A stretch of DNA of 54,102 nt from Corynebacterium sp. HMSC036D02 (GTDB lineage Bacteria > Actinomycetota > Actinomycetes > Mycobacteriales > Mycobacteriaceae). Every line of letters begins with the position of its first letter. Position 1 is the stretch's first letter. The notes beneath the pieces are model-generated. The model ran no database searches. It was given only the letters and a program-made list of their open reading frames with translations, and was not told the origin of the DNA. The DNA is taken from NCBI RefSeq assembly GCF_001836165.1, contig NZ_KV827661.1:75479-129580 (forward strand). The letters are read 5' to 3'. Positions 1 through 8,396 of the stretch are shown one piece after another. The translations under genes and the position numbers were made by a program.

Positions 1-114
1 CAACACCTCAAACAAGAACTCGACGACTACGCACAACAACAAGCCAAAACCAAAGCCAACACCGAAGCCGAAACCCAGACCAACACCGACAACGGCGAGG
101 ACATCCCCTTCTAA
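1..114 (+). CDS. C-terminal fragment of unidentified protein (5' truncated)
   Basis: Frame 1 is open from the left edge to TAA at 112-114 and gives 37 residues rich in Q, K, T, N and E. They end in the acidic tip NGEDIPF. The codons are regular and CAA/AAC/ACC-rich, unlike the GC-richer genes downstream. The D-I-P-F ending resembles the C-terminal tip of single-stranded DNA-binding proteins, but the preceding residues lack the Gly/Pro/Gln linker usual for SSB. It may instead be the tail of another DNA-associated protein such as an HNH/DUF222 protein. I do not recognise the family. Frame 3 is also open here and runs to a TAA at 249-251, so which frame is used is not fully settled. Confidence 0.45.
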   Translation, partial: QHLKQELDDYAQQQAKTKANTEAETQTNTDNGEDIPF

Positions 115-118
115 ACCC

Positions 119-246
119 CGTCGATTCAAACGACGACGATAACGAAGAACAGGGGCCTAGCCCTCGTCGAATCAAACGACGACACCACTCCAAACAACCG
201 AAAGGACAAGAAACCAAGAACACACCCACCGTCGAAAAGAACGACG
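119..246. repeat. Three iterated palindromes CGTCG-N7-CGACG
   Basis: The same 17-nt inverted repeat occurs three times, at 119-135, 165-181 and 230-246. Each has five-base arms CGTCG/CGACG and a seven-base A-rich centre. The first two copies are part of a 19-nt direct repeat with one mismatch (119-137, 165-183). The third has longer arms (CCGTCG/CGACGG). They lie just after the stop codon of the truncated left-edge gene. They could be protein-binding sites or small RNA hairpins; no function is assigned. Confidence 0.6.
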
Positions 247-278
247 GGTAAAGCCCTTCGCCTGGGGCAGAAATACCA

Positions 279-316
279 AAGCCTTCCTACACGGCTCTTG
301 CGTGTTAGGAAGGCTT
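279..316 (-). terminator. Hairpin terminator of the symporter gene
   Basis: AAGCCTTCCTACACG (279-293) pairs with CGTGTTAGGAAGGCTT (301-316) with a single bulged base and a 7-nt loop. On the minus strand the stem is followed by TTTGGTATTT. It lies 18 nt beyond the stop codon of the minus-strand symporter. It may also stop transcription arriving from the left-edge gene. Confidence 0.8.
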
Positions 317-334
317 GGGGAGGGGCAGGAAGAG

Positions 335-1705
335 TTATGCAGTCGTGTTGACCGGCTGTGTCTCGGGCTCGTCTGCGTCTTGGTCCTCGTTCATTATGTG
401 TGAGACTCCGTTACCAGCAGCATCCCAGACGGCTTCGTCTTGAATGCCGGCGCGCTTGGCCACGATGGTGGCACACAGTGATTGGCCGGTGACGTTGACG
501 GCGGTGCGTCCCATATCAATGATGGGTTCGATGGCCAGCAACAGACCCACGCCGGCGAGCGGAAGGCCCAACGTGGAGAGCGTCAGCGTCAGCATGACGG
601 TAGCGCCGGTCGTGCCGGCGGTTGCTGCGGAACCAATGACGGAAACGAAGATGATGAGCAGGTACTGGGTGAAGGAGAGATCAACGCCGTAGAACTGTGC
701 AATGAAGATGGCGGCGATGGCCGGGTAGACGGAAGCGCAGCCGTCCATCTTCGTGGTAGCGCCCAGCGGAATGGCGAAGGAGGCGTATTCGCGGGGTACG
801 CCCATGGCCTTTTCCGTAAAGCGCTGGGTAACTGGCATGACGCCCATGGAGGAACGGGTGACGAAGCCAAGGGAAAAGACGGGCCAGACTCGCTTGTAGA
901 AGCCAACTACCGGGATCCGGTTGAATGCGAGCACGGCGGGGTAGACCACGAAAATTACAAGTGCAAGGCCCACATACATCGCGAGGACGAACTTGCCCAA
1001 GGAGCTAAGCGCGTCCCAACCATAGGTGGCCACGGCTTTGCCGATGAGGGCGGCGGTGCCAATCGGGGCAAGGCGGATGATCCACCAGAGGACCACCTGG
1101 ATGACCTTGAGGAAAGATTCGGTGAAGTGCAGGAAGGGATCGGCCGCCTTGCCAGCCTTGACCGCGGCGATGCCCAGCACAAGGGAAATGACAAGGAGCT
1201 GAAGGGCACCGAAGCTGAGGGAGATTTCATCTTCGCTCAGCGAAGCGGTGAGACCGAAGAAGTTGGCGGGGACAAGTTGCTGGAGGAAAGCGGTCCAGGA
1301 GCCGATGTGGGATGGGTCGGCGGCGGTGGAAGCATCGACAGTTGTGCCTACGCCCGGCTTCATCACGAGGGCGACGAGAATGCCAGCCAAGACGGAGAAG
1401 AAGGCCGTAATGGCAAACCAGACCAGAGTAGAGATCGCCAGCGAGGCGGCGTTAGCCACCTTGCGCAGGTTGGCAACCGAGGTGACGACAGCCGCGAAGA
1501 TGAGCGGCGGGACCATCACCTTGAGTAATTGGACGTACGCGCCGCCGACGCCGGACAGGGTATCGGAGAGCCACTCGGACTCCATGCCGGAGGCGATGAA
1601 GCCGAGAATAAGGCCGATGATGAGACCGGCGATAACTTGGGCGCCAAAGCCGGTGGCCCACGAGGGCAGCGTGCGTGAGGATGCACGAGAGGAAGTGTCT
1701 GACAC
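335..1705 (-). CDS. Dicarboxylate/amino acid:cation symporter (DAACS family)
   Basis: A 456-residue polytopic membrane protein of the glutamate/dicarboxylate symporter family (GltP, DctA, TcyP). Visible signatures are the re-entrant-loop segment TRSSMGVMPVT, the segment GATTKMDGCASVYP where relatives have GATxNMDG, and DMGRTAVNVTGQSL, which corresponds to the substrate-binding D-x-x-R-T-x-x-N-V of this family. The charged tail (about 20 residues) is cytoplasmic. The start is GTG at 1705, preceded on the minus strand by the ribosome-binding site GAAGGAA. The protein takes up an organic acid or amino acid with Na+ or H+; the substrate cannot be told from sequence. It is monocistronic, with its own terminator at 279-316. 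Confidence 0.85.
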   Translation of the reverse strand: MSDTSSRASSRTLPSWATGFGAQVIAGLIIGLILGFIASGMESEWLSDTLSGVGGAYVQLLKVMVPPLIFAAVVTSVANLRKVANAASLAISTLVWFAITAFFSVLAGILVALVMKPGVGTTVDASTAADPSHIGSWTAFLQQLVPANFFGLTASLSEDEISLSFGALQLLVISLVLGIAAVKAGKAADPFLHFTESFLKVIQVVLWWIIRLAPIGTAALIGKAVATYGWDALSSLGKFVLAMYVGLALVIFVVYPAVLAFNRIPVVGFYKRVWPVFSLGFVTRSSMGVMPVTQRFTEKAMGVPREYASFAIPLGATTKMDGCASVYPAIAAIFIAQFYGVDLSFTQYLLIIFVSVIGSAATAGTTGATVMLTLTLSTLGLPLAGVGLLLAIEPIIDMGRTAVNVTGQSLCATIVAKRAGIQDEAVWDAAGNGVSHIMNEDQDADEPETQPVNTTA

Positions 1706-1752
1706 GAGATTTTCCTTCTAGACAGTGTTGTATAGAAATGGACCATTTAGTT

Positions 1753-1768
1753 CGGTACGATCATACCG
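1753..1768. promoter_or_regulatory. Possible operator CGGTA-N6-TACCG
   Basis: A perfect five-base inverted repeat with a six-base centre lies about 50 nt upstream of the symporter start, between that gene and lplA. The spacing is typical of a dimeric regulator site. The regulator is unknown and a chance palindrome is possible. Confidence 0.3.
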
Positions 1769-1822
1769 ATCGGTTCACTTGAACTTATAACACCGTACGC
1801 TGCCCAGAAATTCCCCCGCAAA

Positions 1823-2893
1823 TTATGGGATACGCTTGGTCCATTCATCGTTGAGGAATTTGGTGTCGACGAGGTGGCGGGCGGCGGCGAGGGAGTCGTC
1901 GGAAAGCTCGGCGTCGATGGCGCCATAGCGGGTGGCGAACTCGCGCGCCATGGTCTCGATGATCTCCTCGCGGGGCACGCCAGTCTGGCGGCGGAGCGGG
2001 TCGACGCGCTTCTTTGCGCTGGCAAGACCCTTGGACGAGACCTTGACCTTGCCGATGCGCAAGACCTCCATCATCTTGTCCGCATCGATGTCATAGCTCA
2101 TCGTGGTGTGATGCAGTACCGCGCCCTTACGGCGCTTCTGGGCGGCGCCGCCAATCTTGCCGCCGTCCGAGGTGATGTCATTAATCGGCACGTACCATGC
2201 ATTGACGCCAAGCTTGTTCAGCGCCGCGAGCACCCACTGGTCCAGGTATTCGTAGCTGGCCTCGTAGGAATAGCCGGCCACGAGCGACTCCGGGGCGTAC
2301 AGGGAATAGGTCACGCAATTGCCACCCTCCATGAACATCGCGCCACCGCCGGAGATTCGGCGCACCGGAACAATGCCGTGCTTGTCGACGCCCTCCTGAT
2401 CCAGCTCATTGGCATAGGACTGGTAGGAACCGAATACGACGGCACGATCTTCCCATTCCCAAAATCGGAGCGTGGGCCCGCGCTTTCCTTCAGCAACTTC
2501 GTTGAGGAGAACCTCGTCAAGTGCGACATTTACGGGCGTGGGGAGAACACCTGGGCGCAGGATCTCCCAGTGGTGGTCGGTGAAATCGGTGCCACCAGAC
2601 AGCGCGCGCTTAACGGTGACGGCAAGGTGGTGGGTGTCAAAGCCATGGAGAGCTACGGGTGAATCGATTCGTGCAAGGGCTGCATCGAGGCGGGACTGGA
2701 TCTCTTCTGTCGAGGTGGCGGTGGTGGTGCCGACCAAGGCGGGGGCTAGTGCCTCATAGGCCTCCTCAGGCTCGAGGAAGAAGTCGCCGGAAACCTTCGC
2801 GGCAGTGACGGTGTTGTCGGTGTCTAAATCGAGGTCAACGACGAGCAACTTGCCGCCGGGGACCTTGAGCTCAAAGTGCTTAGTGTGGTTCAT
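1823..2893 (-). CDS. lplA: Lipoate-protein ligase A with N-terminal accessory domain
   Basis: A 356-residue ligase that activates free lipoate with ATP and attaches it to E2/GcvH lipoyl domains. Residues 1-100 form a small accessory domain, corresponding to the LplA C-terminal/LplB domain but placed first. The catalytic domain follows, with RRISGGG at 178-184 (lipoyl-AMP binding loop) and GGKIGGAAQ around K246, the conserved lysine. I place the start at ATG 2893. Its -10-like box TACGCT (2901-2906) is 7 nt upstream, which suggests a leaderless mRNA. A longer open frame reaches 2986 but would overlap the formate dehydrogenase start. It is divergent from that gene and not evidently part of the selenium system. 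Confidence 0.88.
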   Translation of the reverse strand: MNHTKHFELKVPGGKLLVVDLDLDTDNTVTAAKVSGDFFLEPEEAYEALAPALVGTTTATSTEEIQSRLDAALARIDSPVALHGFDTHHLAVTVKRALSGGTDFTDHHWEILRPGVLPTPVNVALDEVLLNEVAEGKRGPTLRFWEWEDRAVVFGSYQSYANELDQEGVDKHGIVPVRRISGGGAMFMEGGNCVTYSLYAPESLVAGYSYEASYEYLDQWVLAALNKLGVNAWYVPINDITSDGGKIGGAAQKRRKGAVLHHTTMSYDIDADKMMEVLRIGKVKVSSKGLASAKKRVDPLRRQTGVPREEIIETMAREFATRYGAIDAELSDDSLAAARHLVDTKFLNDEWTKRIP

Positions 2894-2900
2894 AGTTGTC

Positions 2901-2906
2901 AGCGTA
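2901..2906 (-). promoter_or_regulatory. -10 box of lplA (leaderless)
   Basis: TACGCT on the minus strand ends 7 nt before the ATG at 2893, which puts the transcription start at or next to the first codon. Confidence 0.4.
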
Positions 2907-2967
2907 CTCAGCGGTGCTGTTCGGAGAGGCGGGGTAGTGGCAGCTGGAAAACGCTGGGGCAAGCAAG

Positions 2968-2973
2968 TAGGTT
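2968..2973 (+). promoter_or_regulatory. -10 box of the formate dehydrogenase operon (probably leaderless)
   Basis: TAGGTT lies 6 nt before the ATG at 2980. The AAGG at 2975-2978 is too close to the start to serve as a normal ribosome-binding site, so a leaderless transcript is the simpler reading. Confidence 0.4.
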
Positions 2974-2979
2974 TAAGGT

Positions 2980-5900
2980 ATGTCACGTTTTAGCCCACTG
3001 AACTGGCCCGTCGTGCGCCAGATCCGGAACAAGGATGCCTTCGGTCGCGATGTGTCTACGCAGTCGGCTAAGAGCGAAGATCTGCGCGGACGCACCGTAG
3101 ACGCGGACCGCGTGGTGCAATCGGTGTGCCCCTATTGCGCGGTGGGCTGTTCCCAGCGCGTCTATGTCAAGGATGACAAGGTCATCCAAATCGAGGGCGA
3201 TCCGGACTCCCCAATTTCCCGCGGGCGTCTGTGTCCTAAGGGCTCGGCCTCTGAGCAGCTCATTAACTCCTCGACTCGCATCACCACGATCAAGTACCGA
3301 GCACCCTACGCCACCGAATGGCAGGAGCTCGATGAAGAGACCGCGATGAACATGATCGCGGACCGCTTCGTGGAATCGCGCGCAAGGCACTGGGAGGACG
3401 TCGATAAGCAGGGGCGTCCCCTTAACCGCACGATGGGTATCGCTGGGCTGGGCGGTGCGACGCTGGATAATGAGGAGAACTACCTCATCAAGAAGCTGTT
3501 TACTGCCACCGGCGCCATTCAGGTGGAAAACCAGGCGCGCATATGACACTCCGCCACCGTTCCTAGTCTAGGAACTTCGTTTGGCCGCGGCGGCGCAACC
3601 CAACCGCTGCAGGATATGGCGAATGCGGACTGCATCGTCATCGAGGGTTCTAACATGGCGGAATGCCACCCAGTTGGTTTCCAATGGGTCGTTGAAGCCA
3701 AGAAGCGCGGCGCGCGCATTATTCACGTTGATCCGCGTTATACGCGTACGTCTGCCTTTGCGAACCGTCACATCGGTATTCGCGGTGGCACCGACGTGGT
3801 GTTGCTCGGCGCGATTATCAAGTACGTGCTGGATAATGACCTGTATTTCCACGATTATGTGGTGAATTACACCAACGCGGCGTCGATAATTTCGCCGGGC
3901 TTTAAGGACACCGAGGATTTGGAGGGCCTGTTCTCTGGATACGACGCAGAGAAGGGCAAATATGTCACGGACTCGTGGCAATATGTCCAAAAGCCCGAGG
4001 GCTCCTCGTGGAACGTGGAGAAGGACATGACGCTGGAGGACCCGAACACGGTCTTCCAGATTCTCAAGCGCCACTACTCGCGCTACACCCCGGAGATGGT
4101 GGAGGAGACCTGCGGTATTTCGCCGGAGGACTTCTACTACTTGGCGGATTCCATTGCGCAGAATTCCAACCCGGAGCGCACGACGTGCTTCGCCTACGCG
4201 CTGGGCTTTACCCAGCACACTTTGGGTGCACAGTTCATCCGCACCGCGGCAATCCTGCAGCTGCTCATGGGTAACGTGGGCCGCCCCGGTTCCGGCATCA
4301 TGGCGCTACGCGGGCATGCTTCGATTCAGGGTTCGACGGATATCCCGACCCTGTTCAACTCGCTTCCGGGCTACCTGCCCATGCCGCATGTGGACCAGGA
4401 AACCTGGGCGGATTACCTGGATTCTTTCCGCGCGGCGGACCAGAAGGGCTTCTGGCAATTGGGCGAGAACTACGCGGTCTCGCTCATGAAGTCCTACTGG
4501 GGCGATGCTGCTACCAAGGAGAACGACTGGGGCTTTAACCTCATGCCGCGCCTCTCTGGAGCACACTCGACCTATGAGACCTTGCTGGCCATGCTGCGCC
4601 ATGAGGTAGAGGGCTACTTTGTCTTCGGTCAGAATCCGGCGGTGGCGCAGTCCAACGGTGGTATGCAGCGCCGCGGTCTCGCTTCCCTGAAGTGGCTGGT
4701 GGTACGCGACTTCCAAGAGATTGAGACCGCAAGCTTCTGGAAGGATTCGCCGGAGATTAAGAACGGCGAGCTGAAGACTGAGGACATTGCTACTGAGGTC
4801 TTCCTCATGCCGGCAGCTACCCACGTGGAGAAGTCCGGAACTTTTACCCAGACTCAGCGCATGGTCCAGTGGCGTTTCCAAGCGGTTCCGCCGCCTGGGC
4901 AAGCGCGCAGTGAGGCGTGGTTCTTCTACCAGCTGGGCAAGAAGATTAGGGAGCGCCTCGCGGATTCGACTGATCCGCGCGACCTGCCAATCAAGTCCGT
5001 AACTTGGGACTACACCGAAGATGAGCACGGCGATCCGAGCTCGGATGAGATTTTGCGGGAGATCAACGGTTACTATCTCGACGGCCCGAAGAAGGGGCAG
5101 CTCTTGCCTGCCTTTACAGAAATGCGTACCGATGGCTCCACCTCCGGCGGTTGCTGGATTTACACCGGTGTGTACAAGGACGGCATCAACCATGCCGCGA
5201 AGAAGGTTCCGGGTTCGGAGCAAAACGAGGTTGCTCTCGACTGGGGTTGGGTCTGGCCGGCCAATCGCCGCATCTTGTACAACCGTGCTTCCGCAAAGCC
5301 GGATGGAACTCCGTGGTCGGAGCGCAAGAAGTACATCTGGTGGGATGAAGAGCAAGGAAAGTGGGTTGGCGATGACGTGCCCGACTTCCCGTTGACGAAG
5401 CGCCCGGACTACGTGGCACCTGTCGACGCCATTGGCCCTGATGCCCTCGATGGCGACGATCCGTTTATCATGCAGGCCGACGGCCTAGGCTGGCTGTTCG
5501 CGCCGAAGGGATTGTCTGACGGCCCGCTGCCGACTCACTACGAGCCGCAAGAATCACCGGTACACAATGCGCTGTACAAGCAGCAGCAGTCGCCGACGCG
5601 TCTGACAATTAAGCGCGAAGACAACCTCTCCCGCCCGGAGCCGGGGGAGCGCGGTGCTGATGTTTTCCCGTTCGTCTTCTCCACCTATCGCCTGACGGAG
5701 ATGTATACCTCGGGTGCGATGTCACGCCGCCTGCCTTATTTGGCGGAGCTGCAGCCGGGACTCTTCTGCGAGGTGGACAAGGAGCTGGCCGCCAAGCGTG
5801 GATTGGTCAACGGTGAGTGGGCCACCATCGTGTCCCCACGCGGTGTCATCGAGGCACAGGTTCTGGTAACGGACCGCATGGAGATGCTTACTATCAATGG

Positions 5901-6252
5901 TGAGGACTTCCACCAGATCGGTCTGCCGTATCACTACGGAGAATCGGAGACCACCGAGGTAGCCGGCGATGGCGCCAACGACCTGTTGGGCCTGACCCTG
6001 GAACCAAACGTATTCATCCAGAATTCCAAGGTGGGCGCGTGCGATATCCAGCCGGGCCGCCGCCCGCGTGGCGAGGCACGTCTTCAGCTCTTGCACGAGT
6101 ACCAAGAACGAGCACACCTCACCGTGGACTCCGGCAACCGGATCCTGGATGTTGACGATGCCTTCAGCACTGAGAAAGCAGCTACCGAGGACAACACGGG
6201 TGATGATGCGACTGCTGGAAACGTCGCCGACTATGAAGGCAAAGAAAGCTAA
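2980..6252 (+). CDS. fdnG: Selenocysteine-containing formate dehydrogenase, catalytic subunit
   Basis: A 1090-residue molybdo/tungsto-bis-MGD enzyme that oxidises formate to CO2. The frame is interrupted only by TGA at 3544-3546 (codon 189), in the context QARI-U-HSATV, where this family carries the active-site Sec followed by the conserved His. The same frame continues to TAA 6250-6252. Conventional gene callers would split it into 2980-3546 and 3616-6252. Cys50, 53, 57 and 85 (CPYC...C...GRLCPKG) bind the N-terminal 4Fe-4S cluster. GGATLDNEEN, GSNMAECHP and the C-terminal cofactor-binding domain (from about residue 900) fit the FdnG/FdoG type. No twin-arginine signal is present, so the subunit should stay in the cytoplasm, unlike E. 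coli FdnG. It heads the operon with the FeS and NrfD subunits. Confidence 0.95.
3544..3593 (+). promoter_or_regulatory. Bacterial SECIS-like hairpin directing Sec at UGA 3544-3546
   Basis: Just after the UGA, CCGCC (3551-3555) can pair with GGCGG (3589-3593), enclosing a strong apical hairpin GTTCC-TAGTCTA-GGAAC (3559-3575). The apical loop carries GUC (3566-3568), similar to the G/U apical loop that SelB contacts in E. coli fdhF. The helper stem sits inside the coding sequence, as expected for bacteria. The structure was paired by eye, not computed. Confidence 0.75.
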
Positions 6253-6261
6253 GGAGGACCA

Positions 6262-7305
6262 ATGGCTAATCTTTTGACCGAAAAGGCTGATAAGCACGGC
6301 TATGAGTCCTATCAGCGCATGGCTTTCTTTACGGATACCTCGATTTGCATTGGCTGCAAGGCCTGCGAGGTGGCGTGTAAAGAGTGGAACCGAAACCCGG
6401 TTGAGGGGTACGCGGTCACCGGTGACTCTTATGACAACACTGGTTCGCTGGGCGCCAATACTTGGCGCCACGTGGCCTTCATTGAGCAAAGCAACGAGCG
6501 TATTCAACAGGCTCGCGAGGAGGGACGGAAACTTGTTTCGCTAGGCATGCCCAAAGCTTCCGCCCCAAGCATGACCCCGGATACCGATGATTTCCGGTGG
6601 TTGATGTCCTCCGACGTGTGCAAGCATTGCACCAACGCTGGATGCTTGGACGTGTGCCCGACAGGCGCGCTGTTCCGTTCCGAATTCGGCACCGTCGTGG
6701 TCCAAGATGATGTGTGCAATGGTTGCGGGACATGCGTGGCCGGTTGTCCGTTCGGCGTGATTGAGCGCCGCGATGACGGCGGCGTGACGCTGAAGGCGGA
6801 TAAAACGGCCACCGTGGACTACCAGGTTCCGGACCACGCGGGCGTAAACGTGTTGGCAAAGCTGAAGCAACTCAAGCCGCAGGGCCCCGACCATACACCG
6901 GGACAGGCCATGCCCATTAAGAATCTGGGCGTGGCCCAGAAATGCACCATGTGCTATGACCGCCTGAAAATTGGTGAGCAGCCTGCCTGCGCCAAGACCT
7001 GCCCGACGGACTCCATCCAATTCGGCCCCTACGAGGAGATGCTTGCCGCAGCGCGGGAGCGCGTGCGCGTCCTCCACGAGCAAGGGCTGACGGAGGCTCG
7101 TCTCTACGGAGCAAACTCGCAAGATGGTGTTGGGGGAACGGGATCAATCTTCTTGTTGCTCGACTCTCCTGAGGTTTATGGGCTGCCGCCGGATCCGCGC
7201 GTGCCCACGGCGGATTTGCCGCAGATGTACAAGACCGCAGCGAAAGCTATCGGAGGAATGGCGCTGGCTGTGGCCGGGGCATTCATGTTGGGAGGCCGCA
7301 AGTGA
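6262..7305 (+). CDS. fdhB: Formate dehydrogenase iron-sulfur (beta) subunit
   Basis: A 347-residue electron-transfer subunit with 16 cysteines in four 4Fe-4S motifs: C29/32/35/39, C120/123/128/132, C152/155/158/162 and C228/231/243/247. This is the FdnH/DMSO-reductase-B arrangement, carrying electrons from the catalytic subunit to the membrane. The C-terminus (about residues 325-344) is a single hydrophobic segment that could anchor it. The ribosome-binding site AAGGAGG overlaps the stop codon of the catalytic subunit gene, 9 nt upstream, so the two are translationally close-coupled. Its stop overlaps the next start by 4 nt (GTGA). Confidence 0.93.
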   Translation: MANLLTEKADKHGYESYQRMAFFTDTSICIGCKACEVACKEWNRNPVEGYAVTGDSYDNTGSLGANTWRHVAFIEQSNERIQQAREEGRKLVSLGMPKASAPSMTPDTDDFRWLMSSDVCKHCTNAGCLDVCPTGALFRSEFGTVVVQDDVCNGCGTCVAGCPFGVIERRDDGGVTLKADKTATVDYQVPDHAGVNVLAKLKQLKPQGPDHTPGQAMPIKNLGVAQKCTMCYDRLKIGEQPACAKTCPTDSIQFGPYEEMLAAARERVRVLHEQGLTEARLYGANSQDGVGGTGSIFLLLDSPEVYGLPPDPRVPTADLPQMYKTAAKAIGGMALAVAGAFMLGGRK

Positions 7306-8396
7306 GCGAGTTTGATGAGTACCGCCCGCCGCAGGAGCCTAGGCGCAGGCGTGGCGGCGGCAAGAAGCGCCGGCGTGGACGAGTCGGAGCCGGCGCACAG
7401 GATGGTTCCAAAGAAGAGCGCATGGCCGAGGACTTCGAGTTCTCCTCGTATTACGGCAAGCCAGTAGTCAAGGCCCCGCCGTGGGAGTGGCCCATCGGCG
7501 GCTATTTCTTCCTCGGCGGCGTGGCCGGCGGTTCTGCGATGTTGGCCGCCGGTGCCCAGGCCACTGGGAACGCACCGCTGAAACGCTCGACGCGGTTGAC
7601 GGCTTTCTCCGCGGCGTCGGTAGGTTCGGTCTTTTTGGTGCTGGACCTCGGCCGCCCAGAGCGCCTGCTCAACATGTTCCGCGTCTTCAAGGTGACCTCG
7701 CCGATGTCCATCGGCTCGTGGATCCTGGGCAGCTTCGCTTCCGCCGCGGCCCTGCCCGCGGTCGTGGAAGCGGACGAGCTGGTCGGTGGTGTGCTGCCGG
7801 AGCCGCTTCGCCGCCTCCTCAATAAGGCCGCGGGCCCAGCAGGCGCTGTCGCCGGCGTGCTTGGCGGACCGCTGGCGGGTTACACCGCGGTGCTGTTGGC
7901 CAACACATCAAACCCGACGTGGAATGACGCGAAGAAGCACCTGCCCTATGTGTTCGTGTCCTCGGCCTCGGCAGCGGCGTCGGGTGCTGTCATGGTCTTT
8001 ACCCCGGTGGAGAATGCGGGCGCGGCACGAGCGCTCGGTATTACTGCCGCAGCGGCCGATCTGGCCGCGACCCGTGTCATGGAAGCGAACATGGAGCCTG
8101 AGCCTCTTCGCCCGCTGCACGAAGGCACGCCCGGGAAACTCATGAAGGCCTCTGAGGCGCTCATCGCCGCGGGTGGGGTGGGAACCGTAATCGCGTCGGC
8201 GACAAAGTCGCGCGCGGTGTCGGTGGTATCCGGCGTGGCGCTCATGGCGGGATCCGCGTGCACGCGCTTTGGCGTGCTCAACGCTGGGCTGGAGGCGGTG
8301 AAGGATCCGTCGACAAGCATTGGCCCCCAAAAGCGGCGCGCTGAAGCCCGCCGCAGGGCAGAGGGCCTCAGCCATTCGACGGTGACTAGCGGATAG
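7302..8396 (+). CDS. nrfD: NrfD/PsrC-family membrane subunit of formate dehydrogenase
   Basis: A 364-residue polytopic protein of the NrfD (polysulfide reductase C) family. It replaces the cytochrome b gamma subunit and should deliver electrons to menaquinone. The signature is PPWEWPIGGYFFLGGVAGGSAM near residue 60, then DLGRPERLLNMFRVFKVTSPMSIGSW, both typical of NrfD, followed by several Ala/Gly-rich membrane helices. The first 40 residues form a highly basic arm (PRRRRGGGKKRRRGR), unusual but probably cytoplasmic. The start is GTG at 7302, overlapping the FeS-subunit stop. A downstream ATG at 7422 (MAEDFEF) would remove the basic arm. The 3' end overlaps convergent selD by 11 nt. Confidence 0.9.
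   Translation: MSEFDEYRPPQEPRRRRGGGKKRRRGRVGAGAQDGSKEERMAEDFEFSSYYGKPVVKAPPWEWPIGGYFFLGGVAGGSAMLAAGAQATGNAPLKRSTRLTAFSAASVGSVFLVLDLGRPERLLNMFRVFKVTSPMSIGSWILGSFASAAALPAVVEADELVGGVLPEPLRRLLNKAAGPAGAVAGVLGGPLAGYTAVLLANTSNPTWNDAKKHLPYVFVSSASAAASGAVMVFTPVENAGAARALGITAAAADLAATRVMEANMEPEPLRPLHEGTPGKLMKASEALIAAGGVGTVIASATKSRAVSVVSGVALMAGSACTRFGVLNAGLEAVKDPSTSIGPQKRRAEARRRAEGLSHSTVTSG

Noticed and set aside
482..1528. Plus-strand 348-residue open frame
   Set aside because: It is antisense to the symporter, with a Gly/Glu/Asp-rich shadow composition and no start signal.
2980..3546. Truncated formate dehydrogenase pseudogene ending at TGA 3544-3546
   Set aside because: The frame continues with the conserved residues after the TGA. 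A SECIS-like hairpin follows, and the complete Sec machinery is adjacent, so the TGA encodes selenocysteine.
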